NCBI GenBank assembly: GCA_007570785.1
Contig: ML660774.1
Location: forward strand, 1,323,309-1,387,308
DNA length: 64,000 bases
Direction of reading: 5' to 3'
Source: Antilocapra americana
Taxonomy: Eukaryota > Chordata > Mammalia > Artiodactyla > Antilocapridae
Positions within the stretch are counted from its first letter, which is position 1; the number at the start of each line of letters is the position of its first letter. The notes under the pieces are model-generated. The model had not been told where the DNA came from, made no database searches, and was given only the letters and a program-made list of their open reading frames with translations. Below are positions 32,774 through 44,355 of the stretch, piece after piece. Both the position numbers and the translations under genes were made by a program.

Positions 32774-32779
32774 GCTAGG

Positions 32780-32799
32780 TATATATATATATATATATA
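32780..32799. repeat. (TA)n microsatellite
   Basis: Uninterrupted AT dinucleotides, about ten units. Confidence 0.95.
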
Positions 32800-32911
32800 C
32801 GCCCCTCCCTCTTGAACCTCCAAAAACTTGCCCCTCTATCACAACTATCGTGCTTTCTTAACACTGAATTTTGATGTTTGTAAATAATTTTCTTTTTTAA
32901 CAATCTCTCCT

Positions 32912-33112
32912 AGTTAGTTAGTCACAGTCACTCAGTCATGTCTCTTTTCGACCCCGTGGACTACAGCCCATGAGGCTCCTCTGTCCATCGGATTCTCCAG
33001 GCAAGAACACTGGAGTAGGTTGCCATGCCCTCCTCCAGGGGATCTTCCTGACCCAAGGATCGAACCTATGTCTCCTGCCTTGCAGGAGGATTCCTTACCA
33101 TCTGAGCCAAAA
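32912..33112 (-). mobile_element. Bov-tA SINE
   Basis: Reverse complement: 'gtcactcagtcatgtctctt' to 'cttaccatctgagccaaaag'. TCTCCT occurs on both sides, a short possible target duplication. Confidence 0.93.
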
Positions 33113-33119
33113 GTGTCTC

Positions 33120-35116
33120 CTGAATTTTAACAATTAGCCTTGAAGTTGCTGTTCCACTCTGTTCTTTTCAGTCTCCTGTCTCCTTTGGAGCTACCTTCAC
33201 TTTATTCTTTTCTATAGAATAAAAAGCTAATACAGTTTCTCTTTATCTTTTAAAAAATTAACTAATCTTTGCATTGCTTTATCATCTTGGCTTGTTGTGG
33301 GGTCTCTTACATTGAAAATTACTCTATGAGAGCCCAGAAAAAAATTCCATTTCTCCATTTTTTTTTTTTTTTTTTTGAGCAAATAGACTCTTAAGCTATT
33401 CCGCGACCCATAATAATTTACAGTCTTCGGGGTAAAGGAGTTCCCCCTTGCAACTTGCAAACCTGTTTCCACTTGCCATTTTAAAATTACTGTTGCCTTT
33501 GGAGGTGGGAGAATGTCTTCCTTTGTCAAAATGGCAACAGGAGGCATAAGTGACAGTCCCTCTCCTTAAGACTGGGGATGGCACTAAGCTGTCAGTTTTA
33601 AAAATGACACCGTGGACAGCCTTTCTTTAAGGCGGCGCTTTCATTTTTGACTCCTGCTGTTCCTGACAGGTGAAGTGGCAGCAGGAAGCAGAGACTAAAG
33701 TAAGTTCTCTTGGCATTTGCCCTCAGGTAGAAATTAATAATAGAAGAAGCAGACCTGGGCTTCACAACACTTGTGTCAGATGTCACGCAATGGACTGTGG
33801 CCAGTCCCCTAATGAGGTGACCCAAACTGTCCATAACTGTCCAAATCTAGCCTTCCTTCTCAAACTTGCTTACAGTGTTAATCTGTGTCTTTAGACCTGT
33901 AGAGCATTTGATATCTTCTGGAAGATTATGTTCTACTTCAAGAAGTAGGCCAGAAATTGCAATCAGATTTCTCAAGAAACCCTAAATTATTTTGGCTGCA
34001 TTGAATTTTATAAAATTTTATTATTTTTTTCTTGTAAATCTGACTGTTTCTGATTGTGGATGAATTAACGTGCCCATTTTTTCATGTAATAGCCTCATGA
34101 ACTATCAGATAGCTCAGCTGATTCCAACCTAAGTATAAACTCTGTGGCTTTCTGGATTTATTGGTACCATATAGGCTTCCCTCACTTACTAGTTTATTTA
34201 TGAGTTGCTGGATTTTATTATATCTCTTCTTTGCCTGGTGGCTTCTGGTTCTGCACCATCAGCTCATTTGTATTGAATATTTGCAATTCCTTTATTTGTG
34301 GATGGATGCTCTATTCCCAGGGCTTGGTATCTGGACATACAACAGAATTTAAACTATCCTCTCCCAAACCCCACTTTGCTAGCTAAGTTCCCATACTAAG
34401 ATCTGGGAATAAGCCAGGGCACTTAGCTTTGTGGTTATGTATGAGATATACATTCTGTCTTTTTGGTCAATAAATTTTCATATCAGTTCCTCTGCTACTT
34501 GAAAAGTGCGTTAGCACGAGCTTTATGCTCTCGCATCTCTCCCTTTCCTTTCCCAGTGCTGATGTGTATTGATTTATTTGCATTTCCTTAACTTTGTCTT
34601 GCAATCTTTAGCTCTCCCAAATGCCCTTTCTCAAACTTGATTACTTCTTGATTTTCTTCTTTTTCCATTTTGGTCCATTTTATTCAGGGTATTTTCCTTC
34701 CTGAGGCCAGTAAATTGTCTTTTTAACATTCCCCATTTCCTTTGGTTTTGTATTGATTATTGATTTCATATATTTCATTCCGCCTACTTTGCAGTCTTTC
34801 AAAAATTATTTTATGTAAGTTCGTGACTCATGTAATGTTACTTTGATAATAATTTGTTGGAGTCAGTAGTTTAGCTCTCTTACTATATATTCCTAATCTG
34901 TCATTCATATTATTACAATATAAACTGAGTGATGCTCCATTTTTTACCATTTCATGTTTAGAAACAAGCTCTTCTCCATACTCACAACATACTCATGAAA
35001 TTTCTACTTTGAAAAAATAGACCTAGATTGCCTTTGATATTTTGATTTGTAGGCATACACCAATATGCTCTTAGGAATGTCATTAAAATATTCTTCATTG
35101 CCTATTTTTTGTCTTT
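33120..35116. other. unassigned non-coding DNA
   Basis: A T18 run lies at 33359-33376. The part 33410-33760 is moderately GC-rich and non-repetitive. From 33900 to 35100 the DNA is T-rich with no repeat family recognised and no supported exon. Confidence 0.45.
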
Positions 35117-35143
35117 GTGGGTGTGTGTGTGTGTGTGTATGTA

Positions 35144-35183
<40 letters not shown>
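35117..35183. repeat. (TG)n(TA)n compound microsatellite
   Basis: About 40 bases of TG with TATG interruptions run into about 13 TA units. Probably length-polymorphic. Confidence 0.97.
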
Positions 35184-35185
<2 letters not shown>

Positions 35186-36010
35186 TAAAGGCTGCCTCAT
35201 TATTTGTTTTGATGCAGAAGTTCCAAAATTTGGTTGCGTACAGGCATCACCCAACAGCTTTGGAAAGCTGTATTCCCAGAGACCCATTCCAGACTTACAG
35301 ATCTGAATTTCCTGGTAAAGATCCGAGGATCTGTAGAAAAGATCCCTGAGTTTGTAATAAGCACCACTGAGAATCTCAGATGGATTAGTCAGCCTTAGTC
35401 CTGAGACAAGTGTTCAGGGATAATTTCTAAGTGGTTTTCTATTTGGGGCTAAGTGTGTTTAAATACCTGAGTGAAAGGGAAGAATGACGGTGAGAAATAA
35501 GCTTTTGTTTATGAGATACCCCATTGTGATCTGATATCTGGTTTTCAGCCTTTCCTGTGGGACTGTTATTTCTCTGAGGTCGGGGCCGGCCCCTGCTCAT
35601 CCCTGAAATCCTGTACCTGGCCTCCATCCTGACACATGGAGACACTCGGCACAGATTTGTTTAATATAAGAACTGTCTGAACTCCCTCTCATCAAGGCAT
35701 GAGGTTTTGAGAGAATCTGTCAAGACAGATCTGAAGGCAGTTTCCACTGAAAATGCTAGATTATTAAAACAAAGGAGACTCCTTTTCTAGGCAAGCAGGA
35801 GGGAGTGAAATGGATGCATAACAGAAGTGATGGGGAGGGGACTAGGCAGATGCTGGAGGCATACAAGAATGGCTTTAGAAGAACGAAGAGTTGACCTAAA
35901 ACAGGAAACTTCCTTCTAAGGTCACCAATCAAACTATCTCAGTGCGATGAATATTTCACTGTTGTCATAGGAGAGTGTTACCCACAGTTACATAATCTTG
36001 TCTTTTGCCC
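35184..36010. other. unassigned non-coding DNA
   Basis: No recognised repeat or exon. Confidence 0.5.
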
Positions 36011-36011
36011 A

Positions 36012-36320
36012 CAAAAGTGAAAGTCGCTCAGTCGTGTCTGACTCTTTGTAACCCCATGGACTATACAGTCCATGGAATTTTCCAGGCTAGAATACTGGAG
36101 TGGGTAGCCTTTCCCTCCTCCAGGGGATCTTCCCAACCCAGAGATCAAACCCAGGTCTCCCACATTGCAGGCAGATTCTATACCAGCTGAGTCACAGGGG
36201 AAGCTGAAGAATATTGAAGTGGGTAGCCTATCCCTTCTCCAGGGGATCTTCCTGATCCAGCAATTGAACCGGGGTCTCCTGTACTGCAGGCACATTCCAC
36301 TGAGCTATCAGGGAAGCCCC
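36012..36320 (-). mobile_element. Bov-tA SINE with duplicated left half (dimer)
   Basis: Reverse complement. A full unit (36012-36204) carries the palindromic core (36054-36075). It is followed by a second partial unit (36205-36320), 'gaatattgaagtgggtagcc' to 'gagctatcagggaagcccc'. ACAAAAGTG at the left (36011-36019) and ACAAAAATG at the right (36321-36329) suggest that both units lie inside one target duplication, although the left copy overlaps the SINE end. Confidence 0.93.
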
Positions 36321-36329
36321 ACAAAAATG

Positions 36330-37327
36330 GAATTTGGTGAAACGAATATTTTTGAGGAAGATTTAAATTTTTATATTGCTAGAGAAAAGAAGCACAGACA
36401 GTTGTAGAAGGGGGCGCAAACATTGTGATGTAGGAAAGTTGATTTAGTCTCTTAGTTCCTGAAGCAGCGACTAATGAGCTTTTTGTCGTGTGTGTATGTG
36501 TGTGTGAGAGAGAGATCTGTTCTACCTGTGTGGCAGATCAAACGTAATCTTTACAAGTTTCATGTGTATTAGTATGAAATTAGTGCATGAGCCTCACAGT
36601 TTTCTCAGGAAAATTTCACTTCTAATCACCAAATAACACCAAGTCAATACTGGAGAACTCTGCTTAGTACACTCAAAGAAAACAAAGACCACTTTCAAGT
36701 TCTAGTATCTTTCGCCCCAACTTCAAATCTAGTTTACACTAGTGTCAGAAATGTGCTGTTTTTTAAGGATGCAGAGAAATCGTTGCCCCGGGGCCATGTT
36801 TCCGGAGGCGTCTGTGATGGGCTTTCTCTCACTGGGTAGTAGTCCTGACATTACGCAAAAGAGCAAAGTAGAGGAAGTGTAATTGAGAGGTCTTCCCACC
36901 CACTGTTAAAATTCCTCATTATTAAACCTCCTTGAACCGATGACATCTGAGCAGATGTGATGTATGCACCCACAGCGTGGACGCTCTAACAGCCTGTGTG
37001 GCCTCCAGTGTTTCTTCCTCTGCCTTAGTAACAGCCATGTTGCAGGGAGTGACTGATGGCTCTGCAACTTGCTTGGGTCCGGAGGCTTAGATCCAGGAGC
37101 TTGTGGTGGGCCGGAGCCAGGGCAAGCAATCAACTTTGTTCTCCAAAGCCACGGAGACTGGGGGCTTTGGTTTCTGCATCGCTACTTTGATCATCCTGAT
37201 TGATACAGGGGTATGTGATTGACAAAAGGGTTTGGCAATTCACTAGTTGCTAGTGTAGAAAGTTTCAATAGATTTAGTTATTTAAGCAAATACGTTGTGC
37301 CCAAGTTTTACAACATATTGCAAAATG
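36330..37327. other. unassigned non-coding DNA
   Basis: A short (TG)n(AG)n lies near 36488-36517. No gene or transposon recognised. Confidence 0.5.
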
Positions 37328-37572
37328 TGAGGGAGAGGATAAATTTGGAGTATGAAATTAACATGTACACACTAACTGTGTATAAAATGGAGAAACAACA
37401 AGGACAGGGACATAGCACAAGAGACTATATTCAATATCTTACAATAACCTACAAGGGAAAAGAATCTGAAAAAGAATACATATACATATATCTGAATCAC
37501 TTTGTTGTATACCTGAGACTAACAGAGCTTTGTATATCAACTGTCCTTCAATACACAAAACCAAAAACATAC
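37328..37572 (+). mobile_element. L1 LINE 3' end
   Basis: 'gagggagaggataaatttgg', 'attcaatatcttacaataac', 'gaatcactttgttgtatacc' and 'tgagactaacagagctttgt' are the L1 3' untranslated region in order. The 135-codon frame over it (37219-37626) is not a gene. Confidence 0.88.
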
Positions 37573-38467
37573 TCCAAAATTCAGTTACATAATATAAACC
37601 TTTTGAAAGAAAAATATATAATGTAAAAACTTATTCAGTGATTACCAAATATAAAATCATTGAAGTTTAACATTCAGGGAGATGGCAGGGTTCCATAATG
37701 ACTGCCATATGTAGGCAGAAATATCCCTAAATGGGGTCTTCCCTTTGCAGGTGACTATGGAACTCACTGCCTTTTTGAGTCAGCAAATTGTATTGCTGAG
37801 AATTACAAACCTTAGGCAGAACTTTCTTAAATTTGGAGAAAATTATTTTCCTGAAGGTTAAGTTCTACCCTAATGGGAAACAGTCTTCTGACTCAGCCAA
37901 TTCTGCTGCTGGACAACTATAGTTATTAGGGAGAAATTTTTACATATATTTAGCAAAATCTTTTCCTTGCTACTTAATTTTTGCCAGCTCTACCCTAAAG
38001 AAAAGTTTCAATTAAATCTATTCTGCTGTTCATGTGGCAATTCATAAAATATCTGGAGGCAGCTATCATGTCACTCCAAACTGAAGAAACTGAGTTCTCT
38101 CTGCCAGACAACCTAGTTTACAAATGTCTCTGTTAAGGTACAACAGGAACGTGTGACATGCCATAAAGAGCGTGGCAGTTACAGAGAATTCAATCATTAT
38201 TCTTCTTGGGTATTATACTCCTGTTACTACAGCCTGGGATTGAATTAATTTTTTTTTTTAAAGTAGTTGAACCGTCCAATTGGATCATCTAAATCTCCAA
38301 GAATGTTTTCCTTACAATCTGTTATAAAACTGAAGTGTCATCTATCCTTTTATTATATACTGGAAGTTTGGAAAACAACATAGAACTCTATATTTGCAAA
38401 ACCTTTCAGGTTTTTTTTTTTTAATGAACATTTAAATTATTTAAAGTAAACATTTCAGATTATTTTA
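37573..38467. other. unassigned non-coding DNA
   Basis: No recognised repeat. T-runs lie at about 38249-38258 and 38411-38421. Confidence 0.5.
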
Positions 38468-38478
38468 AAGTAAACGTA

Positions 38479-38882
38479 AGTAAACTGGGTGAGAGTCGCT
38501 GAGTCATGTCTGACTCTGTGGGACTCCATGGACTGTAGCCTGCCAGGCTCCCCTGCCCATTGGGATTCTCCAGGCCAGAGAATGGGAGTGGGTAGCTGTT
38601 CCCTTCTTCAGGAGATCTTCCTAGATCCCAGGCGATTCTTTACCAGCTGAGCCACCAGGGAAGCCCAAGTATACTGAAGTGGGTAGCCTGTCCCTTCTCC
38701 ACGGGATCTTCCTGACCCAGGAATTGAACTGGGGATTGAATCCAGGCAAATTCTTTACTAGCTGAGCCACCAGGGAAGCCCCAGAATACTGAAGTGGGTA
38801 GCCTGTCCCTTCTCCAGGAATTGAACCGGGGTCTCCTGCATTGCAGGCAGTTTCTTTACCAGTGAAGCTACCAGGGAAGCCC
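38479..38882 (-). mobile_element. trimeric Bov-tA SINE array
   Basis: Reverse complement. One long unit (38479-38666) is followed by two partial tandem units of 116 and 100 bases (38667-38782, 38783-38882). Each ends in 'ccaccagggaagccc' or a close variant and restarts with 'tactgaagtgggtagcctgt'. AAGTAAACGT (38468-38477) and AAGTGAACGT (38883-38892) flank the whole array, so it has the form of one insertion. Confidence 0.93.
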
Positions 38883-38892
38883 AAGTGAACGT

Positions 38893-39439
38893 TACTTATA
38901 TTAATTACATAGTAAGGCAACTTATTAAGCACTTAAGTTTGTGTATATGTTTATAAATTAATATTTTTGAATAGAGAAATAGTTCTCTTTTTCCTTAGTT
39001 TCTTAGATTTCTTGGGATTATACATTGCTATAGTTTCCTAACTCTGCTGCATAATCCCTGACATACTTGTTTTAAATCTATCAAAGTTAATTATATCGTT
39101 GGTAGATATTTGTGTGAATTTTTTATTCATAGAATGAAAACCTCATAGAGGTTTTCCATTCCATGAATGTTACTTCCAAGAAAAATAACCTAACTCAAAT
39201 GAAATTATTTAAAAATATTAAGCATTATCAATAGTAAAATGAATACCAAATGAAATATTACATTATATATTGTATGAAGAGCAAAATCAGGTAGAAATAA
39301 ACTATCATATCTGTCATTGGGACAGTGATTACCCTTGGTTTGTGATGGTATAAGTGGACAGAGGTTGCTTCTAGGAATCTGATAAAGCTTTTTTTAAATT
39401 TGGGAGCTAGATTTATGATTGGTGAAAAGTCATCCCCCT
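38893..39439. other. unassigned AT-rich DNA
   Basis: No recognised element. Confidence 0.5.
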
Positions 39440-39449
39440 GTATACCTAT

Positions 39450-39663
39450 AGTGATACTGATAGCCACATAGTCGTGTCCGACGCTGCAACCCATGGACTG
39501 TATGTAGCCCGCCAGGCTCCTGTCTCTCTGGGATTCTTCAGGAAAGAATACTGGAGTGGGATGCCATTCACTTCTCCAGAGGATCTTCCAAACTCAGGGA
39601 CTGAGCCCAGGTCTCCTGCATTGCAGGCAGGTTCTTTACCATTTGAGCCACCAGGGAGACCAG
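39450..39663 (-). mobile_element. Bov-tA SINE
   Basis: Reverse complement, full length. Perfect 10-bp target duplication GTATACCTAT at 39440-39449 and 39664-39673. Confidence 0.95.
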
Positions 39664-39880
39664 GTATACCTATGAATGGCTACTCTTTTCTGTGTGTATC
39701 TTATGCTCCAACAGAGAGTTTACATTAAACACGTTGAATGCTTTCTTATTGGGAATTATAATCATATTTCTCTAGACTATTAAATCCATTCAGCAAAATG
39801 TTTTAAAGGTAAAACTTTTCACAATTTAATGAAAGTTTATTTCATCAACAGTGCTGTCCTTATTTTGGTTGTTTTAGAGA

Positions 39881-39964
39881 CACATATTAAACCTGTTAAA
39901 CCATATTAAACTGTATTTTAAATCATGCTTTAAACCATAAAGCATATTAAACCATATTAAACCT
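39881..39964. repeat. imperfect AAACCATATT-type tandem repeat
   Basis: Several imperfect copies of a 'taaaccatattaaac' motif occur in about 80 bases, directly upstream of a BovB. Confidence 0.7.
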
Positions 39965-39969
39965 AGAGA

Positions 39970-40463
39970 GCATATTAAAAAGCAGAGACATTACTTTTCC
40001 AGCAAAGGTCTGTCTAGTCAAGGCTATAGTTTTTATAGTAGTCATGTATGGATATGAGAGTTGGACTATAAAGAAAACTGAGTACCAAAGAATTGATGCT
40101 TTTGAACTGTGGTGTTGGAGAAGACTGTTGAGAGTCCCTTGGACTGCAAGGAGATCGAACCAGTCCATCCTAAACGAAATCAGTCCTGAATACTCATTGG
40201 AAGGACTGATGCTGAAACTGAAGCTCCAAAACTTTGGCCACCTGATGTGAAGAACTGACTCATTGGAAAAGACCCTGATGCTGGGAAAGATTGAGGGCAG
40301 GAGGAGAAGGGGACGACAGAGGATGACATGGTTAGATAGCATCACCAACTCAATAGATGTGAGTTTGAGCAAGCTCTGGGAGTTGGTGGTGGACAGGGAG
40401 GCCTGGCGTGCTGCAGTCCATGGGGTCGCAGAGAGTCTGACACGACTGAGCGACTGAACTGAT
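39970..40463 (+). mobile_element. BovB LINE, 5'-truncated 0.5 kb
   Basis: Sense 3' end of BovB, from 'gcatattaaaaagcagagac' through 'tatgagagttggactataaa', 'gaagactgttgagagtccct' and 'gaaagattgagggcaggagg' to 'gacacgactgagcgactgaa'. The C-terminal coding part is still readable in pieces (plus frames 40044-40250 and 40263-40457), separated by stops. CTAGAGAGCAT (39963-39973) and CTAGAGAAGCAT (40464-40475) are the target duplication. Confidence 0.95.
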
Positions 40464-40475
40464 CTAGAGAAGCAT

Positions 40476-41199
40476 TGTGGAATTACTACAGTTTCGCCAC
40501 TGCCAAAGTGTTGCATCTGTGACAGATGTCCCTTCCGTGGGAATTTTCAAGAAGGACGGTGCCGAATGGAACCAGGACTGCTTTTGGAAATCGGTTCTGA
40601 CTGAGGAGTAATACCTCTTCACCCTCCCTTGCTGCCACCACCGCTGCTCCTTCTGCCACGAAGAACACTTTTTCACACAACCCCTTAGAGACTGCTCTTT
40701 ATTCTCTTGGCTTTAGGCCTTGCCTGCTGTTTTCATATATCTCTATTGAAATCTGTTGAAAGTGGCGGAATGTGCCCATTAAAGACAATTTATTGCCACT
40801 TTGCTTGAAGACGCTGGACCAAAGCATAATTAACAGTGACTTAAAGGGGATGGAATCAGTGGTGCCGCTGACTAGAGGTAGAAAAAAATCAATAAAGAGA
40901 AGCCACGAGACACAACAGACGAAGCAAAGCACATTAAAACGAAGAAGAAAGTAGAAAAGAAAAAGAACGGAGGAGGAAACGAGAGATGAAGGGACACAGG
41001 GACAAGCTGACGGAAAGAGACAGAGCTTTAACGCGATCCTTCCCCTCTCCCTCCCTCCCCTACCCACCCGCGTCCCACCAGAGCGTCCCTTTCATGGACT
41101 TGGTTTGAAAATTGGCCTGGTGCTAACAGATATCTTCTCTGCATCACTCACTCAGGAAATCCTGTTTTTTTTTCTTTTCTTTTCAATTACTTTAATTCT
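40476..41199. other. non-repetitive DNA, candidate conserved element
   Basis: No transposon recognised. The part 40500-40900 is balanced in composition with 'gcataattaacagtgactta' and several CpGs. 40940-41010 is purine-rich, followed by a CCCTCCCT tract at about 41043-41060. No supported exon: the 122-codon minus frame (40699-41067) has no domain. Confidence 0.4.
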
Positions 41200-41300
41200 T
41201 TTTATGAGCATTTATTGACAGCCAGGAGCCCACTTGGCTCTGAGGCTATCAGGGAAATAGAACACACAAGGTCCGCTCTGGGTGACCTGTGGCTTCAATT
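41200..41300 (-). repeat. L2 3'-end fragment
   Basis: 'atgagcatttattgacagcc' and 'gaacacacaaggtccgctct' fit the reverse complement of the L2 terminus. Confidence 0.45.
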
Positions 41301-41497
41301 ACCCTGACCCCTGATGCTGCAGTCAGGATCCTATTCCTGAGTGTTCCCCTCTCAGGATCATCCCACTGGGTAAGTATTACCTATGAAAATTTATGAGGTT
41401 TTAAGACGAAGCCCAATGTTTCAAACTTCTCTTTCTGTTTGGGTGTTTCATTTTATAAATGTATATATTTAGAGGTTAGTTTGCAGGCATACCAATA

Positions 41498-41701
41498 TAC
41501 AGCTTCCCAGGTGGCTCAATGGTAAAGAATCTGCTTGCTAAGGCAGGAGGTTCGGGTTCAGTCCCTAGGTCAGGAAGATCTCCTGGAGAAGGAAATGACA
41601 ACCCATTCCATTATTCTTGACTGGAGAATCCCATGGACAGAGGAGCCCGGCGGGCTGCAGTCCAAGGGGTCACAAAGAGTTGGATGCGACGGAGCATGCA
41701 T
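41498..41701 (+). mobile_element. Bov-tA SINE
   Basis: 'cagcttcccaggtggctcaa' to 'gttggatgcgacggagcatg'. Perfect 11-bp target duplication GCATACCAATA at 41487-41497 and 41702-41712. Confidence 0.95.
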
Positions 41702-41712
41702 GCATACCAATA

Positions 41713-42682
41713 AATACCATCACATCTGGTTTACTGTGATTGTCTTCAGTCTTTATTGTTCTGTCTTAAAGGTCAGTTTATAGAAAAACATTTCTTAAGT
41801 GCCTGCTTTCTCTCAGTGAGTTCCCGGCAAAGTAGGATTGTATAAACAAGACATGCAATACATTCCAAAGAGGCATTAAAACAAAGAAAAAAACTCTTGT
41901 ATCCTAGATAATTAATTCAGGAAATCACTGATCAGGGAGCCTTGGTGGTGGTGGATCTGAGTTTAACTTTTCAAATGTTGAACTCATTGACTTTTTGTAT
42001 ATTACAAAAAGTAATTTGTAGATTACAAAATGTGACATTTGCAGATTCCGATAGCTTTAATTTTGCAGTCATAACATTTCTTTGGTAGGGCAAATACAGA
42101 CAGTAGCCTAGTCTCATGGGATCAAGTAGAATTAGAAAATATTCACAAACAACTTTTAGAGTGAAAATAAACTGAGAGGACCGTGGGGCACACATAGCAA
42201 CTGCGCATGCACCCTCCGTGCGGCGGCGGATTTCTCTTGTTCGCTCAGGAGCAGAGTGGAGCTCCTTGGAAGGTGTTAGGAGGTCTTAATTGTTTTTTCT
42301 GCTAGTTCAGGATATCCCACGTGATGTTCTGACTACTTTAGAGGCCTGCGCAGCCGCACTCCATTTATCATCATCAGAGTGAAAAGAAATCTAAACATTA
42401 CATCCCGTGAAGGGTCTCTCTTTGTTTCTTTTTCACCTTGTGATTTCATTTTCGATCAGAGTAAATATTTTCCCTGCATTTTGATATGTAAAATTTTCAC
42501 TAAAGTAAACATTTTTTTATCATAATCTAATGGGTTCGGTTCCATGACAATAGACTTAAAACTTCAGGAATAGCTACCATTCAAATGGCATGCTGTTAAC
42601 AGGGAGTGATTAAAAATTTTAAGCAATTAAATATGCTCTCCTAACTGTATTCTCTTACGTGGTTGACCTGCTTTCAAAACAT
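41713..42682. other. unassigned, with a CpG cluster at 42180-42360
   Basis: A possible L2 piece lies at 41790-41870. At 42182-42243 there are seven CpG sites within about 60 bases, including 'ctgcgcatgcaccctccgtg' (NRF1-like core), and 'gcctgcgcagccgcac' follows near 42344. The rest has no recognised element. Confidence 0.4.
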
Positions 42683-43124
42683 TTTTTTTTAATTGAAGTA
42701 TAATTTACAGTGTTGTTAGTTTCAGGTGTACAGTGGAGTAGTTCAGTTATTCATATATATCTTCTTTTTCAAATTCTTTTCCATTATAAGTTATTATAAG
42801 ATACTGAATATAGTTCCCAATGTCATACAGTAGGTCCTTGTTTATTTTATATATTGTAGTATTTATATGTTAATCTTAACTCCTAATTTATCCCTTTCAC
42901 CCCACTCCCCCCACACCCCCAACCCTTCCCTTTGGTGACTGTAGGTTTGTTTTCTATGTCTGTGTGTCTATTTCTGTTTTGTAAATAAGATCATTTGTAT
43001 CATTTTTTTGGATTCCACATATATGTCACATGATATTTGTCTTTGCCTTACTTCACTTAATGTGATAATCTCTCGGTTCATCGATGCTGCAGATGGCATT
43101 ATTTTGTTGTTTTTTATGTGGCTG
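42683..43124 (-). mobile_element. L1 LINE 3' end
   Basis: Reverse complement of an L1 3' region: T-run, 'aattgaagtataatttacag', 'atgtcatacagtaggtcctt', 'atcatttgtatcattttttt', 'atggcattattttgttgttt'. ACATTTT at both ends (42679-42685, 43125-43131) may be the target duplication. Confidence 0.88.
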
Positions 43125-43191
43125 ACATTTTAAAGCAGATGGTATTAGCTGCAAACCAAACTTCTTTGGTTAAAGGCTCTATCAGTACCAT

Positions 43192-43396
43192 GGCCTCCCC
43201 GGTGGCTCAGTGGTAGAGAATCCACCAGAGAATCCAGGAGCTGCAGGCAATGTGGGTTTGATTCCTCAGTGGAGGAGGAGATGGCAACACACTCCAGTAT
43301 TCTTTCCTGGGAAATTCCATGGACAGAGGAGCCCAGCAGACAACAGTCCCTAGGGTTGCAAAGAGTTGGACACGACTAAGTGACTGAGCAGGCATG
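43192..43396 (+). mobile_element. Bov-tA SINE
   Basis: 'ggcctccccggtggctcagt' to 'gactaagtgactgagcaggc'. Target duplication CTATCAGTACCAT (43179-43191) and CTATCGATACCAT (43397-43409). Confidence 0.94.
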
Positions 43397-43894
43397 CTAT
43401 CGATACCATAGTCTAGAAAATTCTGAAGAAAAAATCCAGGCATAGTTATTGGGGGAGGTATTACATTTCCTGTTCAATTCTACAGCTAGGATAAATAACA
43501 TAATTTCCCTTCTCAAGCAAAAAGAAAAATACAAGGGGCTGTATAATTAATTGATTAACTCTGTGGCATAAGTGTACTTGCTCGAGGATTTCAGAGCAGG
43601 AAGAACCGTGAAGGCTGGATGAAGATATGGTCCAAATGGGTTAGGGCAGGTGTGGACCAGTGGGAGAAAGCAGGAAGGAAAGATACTTCTAGTAGGTCTA
43701 GAAGCTTGGGTTTGAATTTAAGTCCTGAGGAGGCTCTTGGTACGTGATGAAGTGCAGAAGGAGCAACGGTTAGATTGGCCACTAGGGTTAAATTATCAAA
43801 AATATTGAAGGCCATGAAGACCAACATAAGCAAGAAGAAACAGGGATGGGCAGGAAAATAAATTCATTTAATGGTCATACATTGCAAGCAGTAA

Positions 43895-44105
43895 GAGGTC
43901 ACGCTTACTATTACCTTAGGTACCAAACACCATTCTGAGAAGCTTATATAACTTCTATTATGTAATCCTCAAACCAACCTTGTGAGTTATTTTAAAGACA
44001 GGATAACTGTGGTACACAGAGAATAATTCACTAGACTATTTTACACAGGTCCTAGGTAGAAGAACCATGATGCTTCTATATCTTCTGAACCTATGCTCTT
44101 AAAAC
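43895..44105 (-). repeat. MIR SINE
   Basis: 'tatgtaatcctcaaaccaac', 'cttgtgagttattttaaaga', 'ctgtggtacacagagaataa' follow the reverse-complement MIR order. Confidence 0.6.
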
Positions 44106-44294
44106 CTTTGCCGTTCAGGAGGCTATAGGCATTAAACTCTGGGAAACAGGTATCATTATTCCAGTTTTCAGACTGGTTTGTTGTGTCCACAAGCTCTAAC
44201 TGTTAGTTACAGCTGAAACTTATCCGAAAATGCAATAAAATATTGATTCAGATTTCAGTTGTGATGAAAAGAAAATATCTAATCACTGCGTTCA

Positions 44295-44355
44295 ACCAAT
44301 AATGATAGATGCCAATGCTATGTGCTGGGCACTATCAGAAGTGCTGAGGATGTAA
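44295..44355 (-). repeat. L2 3'-end fragment
   Basis: 'gctatgtgctgggcactatc' and 'agtgctgaggatgtaactcg' match the reverse complement of the L2 end. Confidence 0.5.

Noticed and set aside
33359..33376. T18 run as the tail of a second minus-strand retrocopy
   Set aside because: There is no AATAAA complement at the expected distance, and no parent sequence or target duplication was seen.
37219..37626. Open frame of 135 codons, plus strand
   Set aside because: Most of it lies in an L1 3' untranslated region; no protein similarity is visible.
38479..38882. Regularly repeated units resembling a CRISPR or satellite array
   Set aside because: The units are about 100-190 bases and are SINE halves; there are no short repeats with unique spacers, and the genome is mammalian.
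39947..40516. Open frame of 189 codons on the minus strand, the longest in the window
   Set aside because: It runs antisense through a BovB fragment and its SINE-like tail; the frame is a by-product of the repeat and not a gene.
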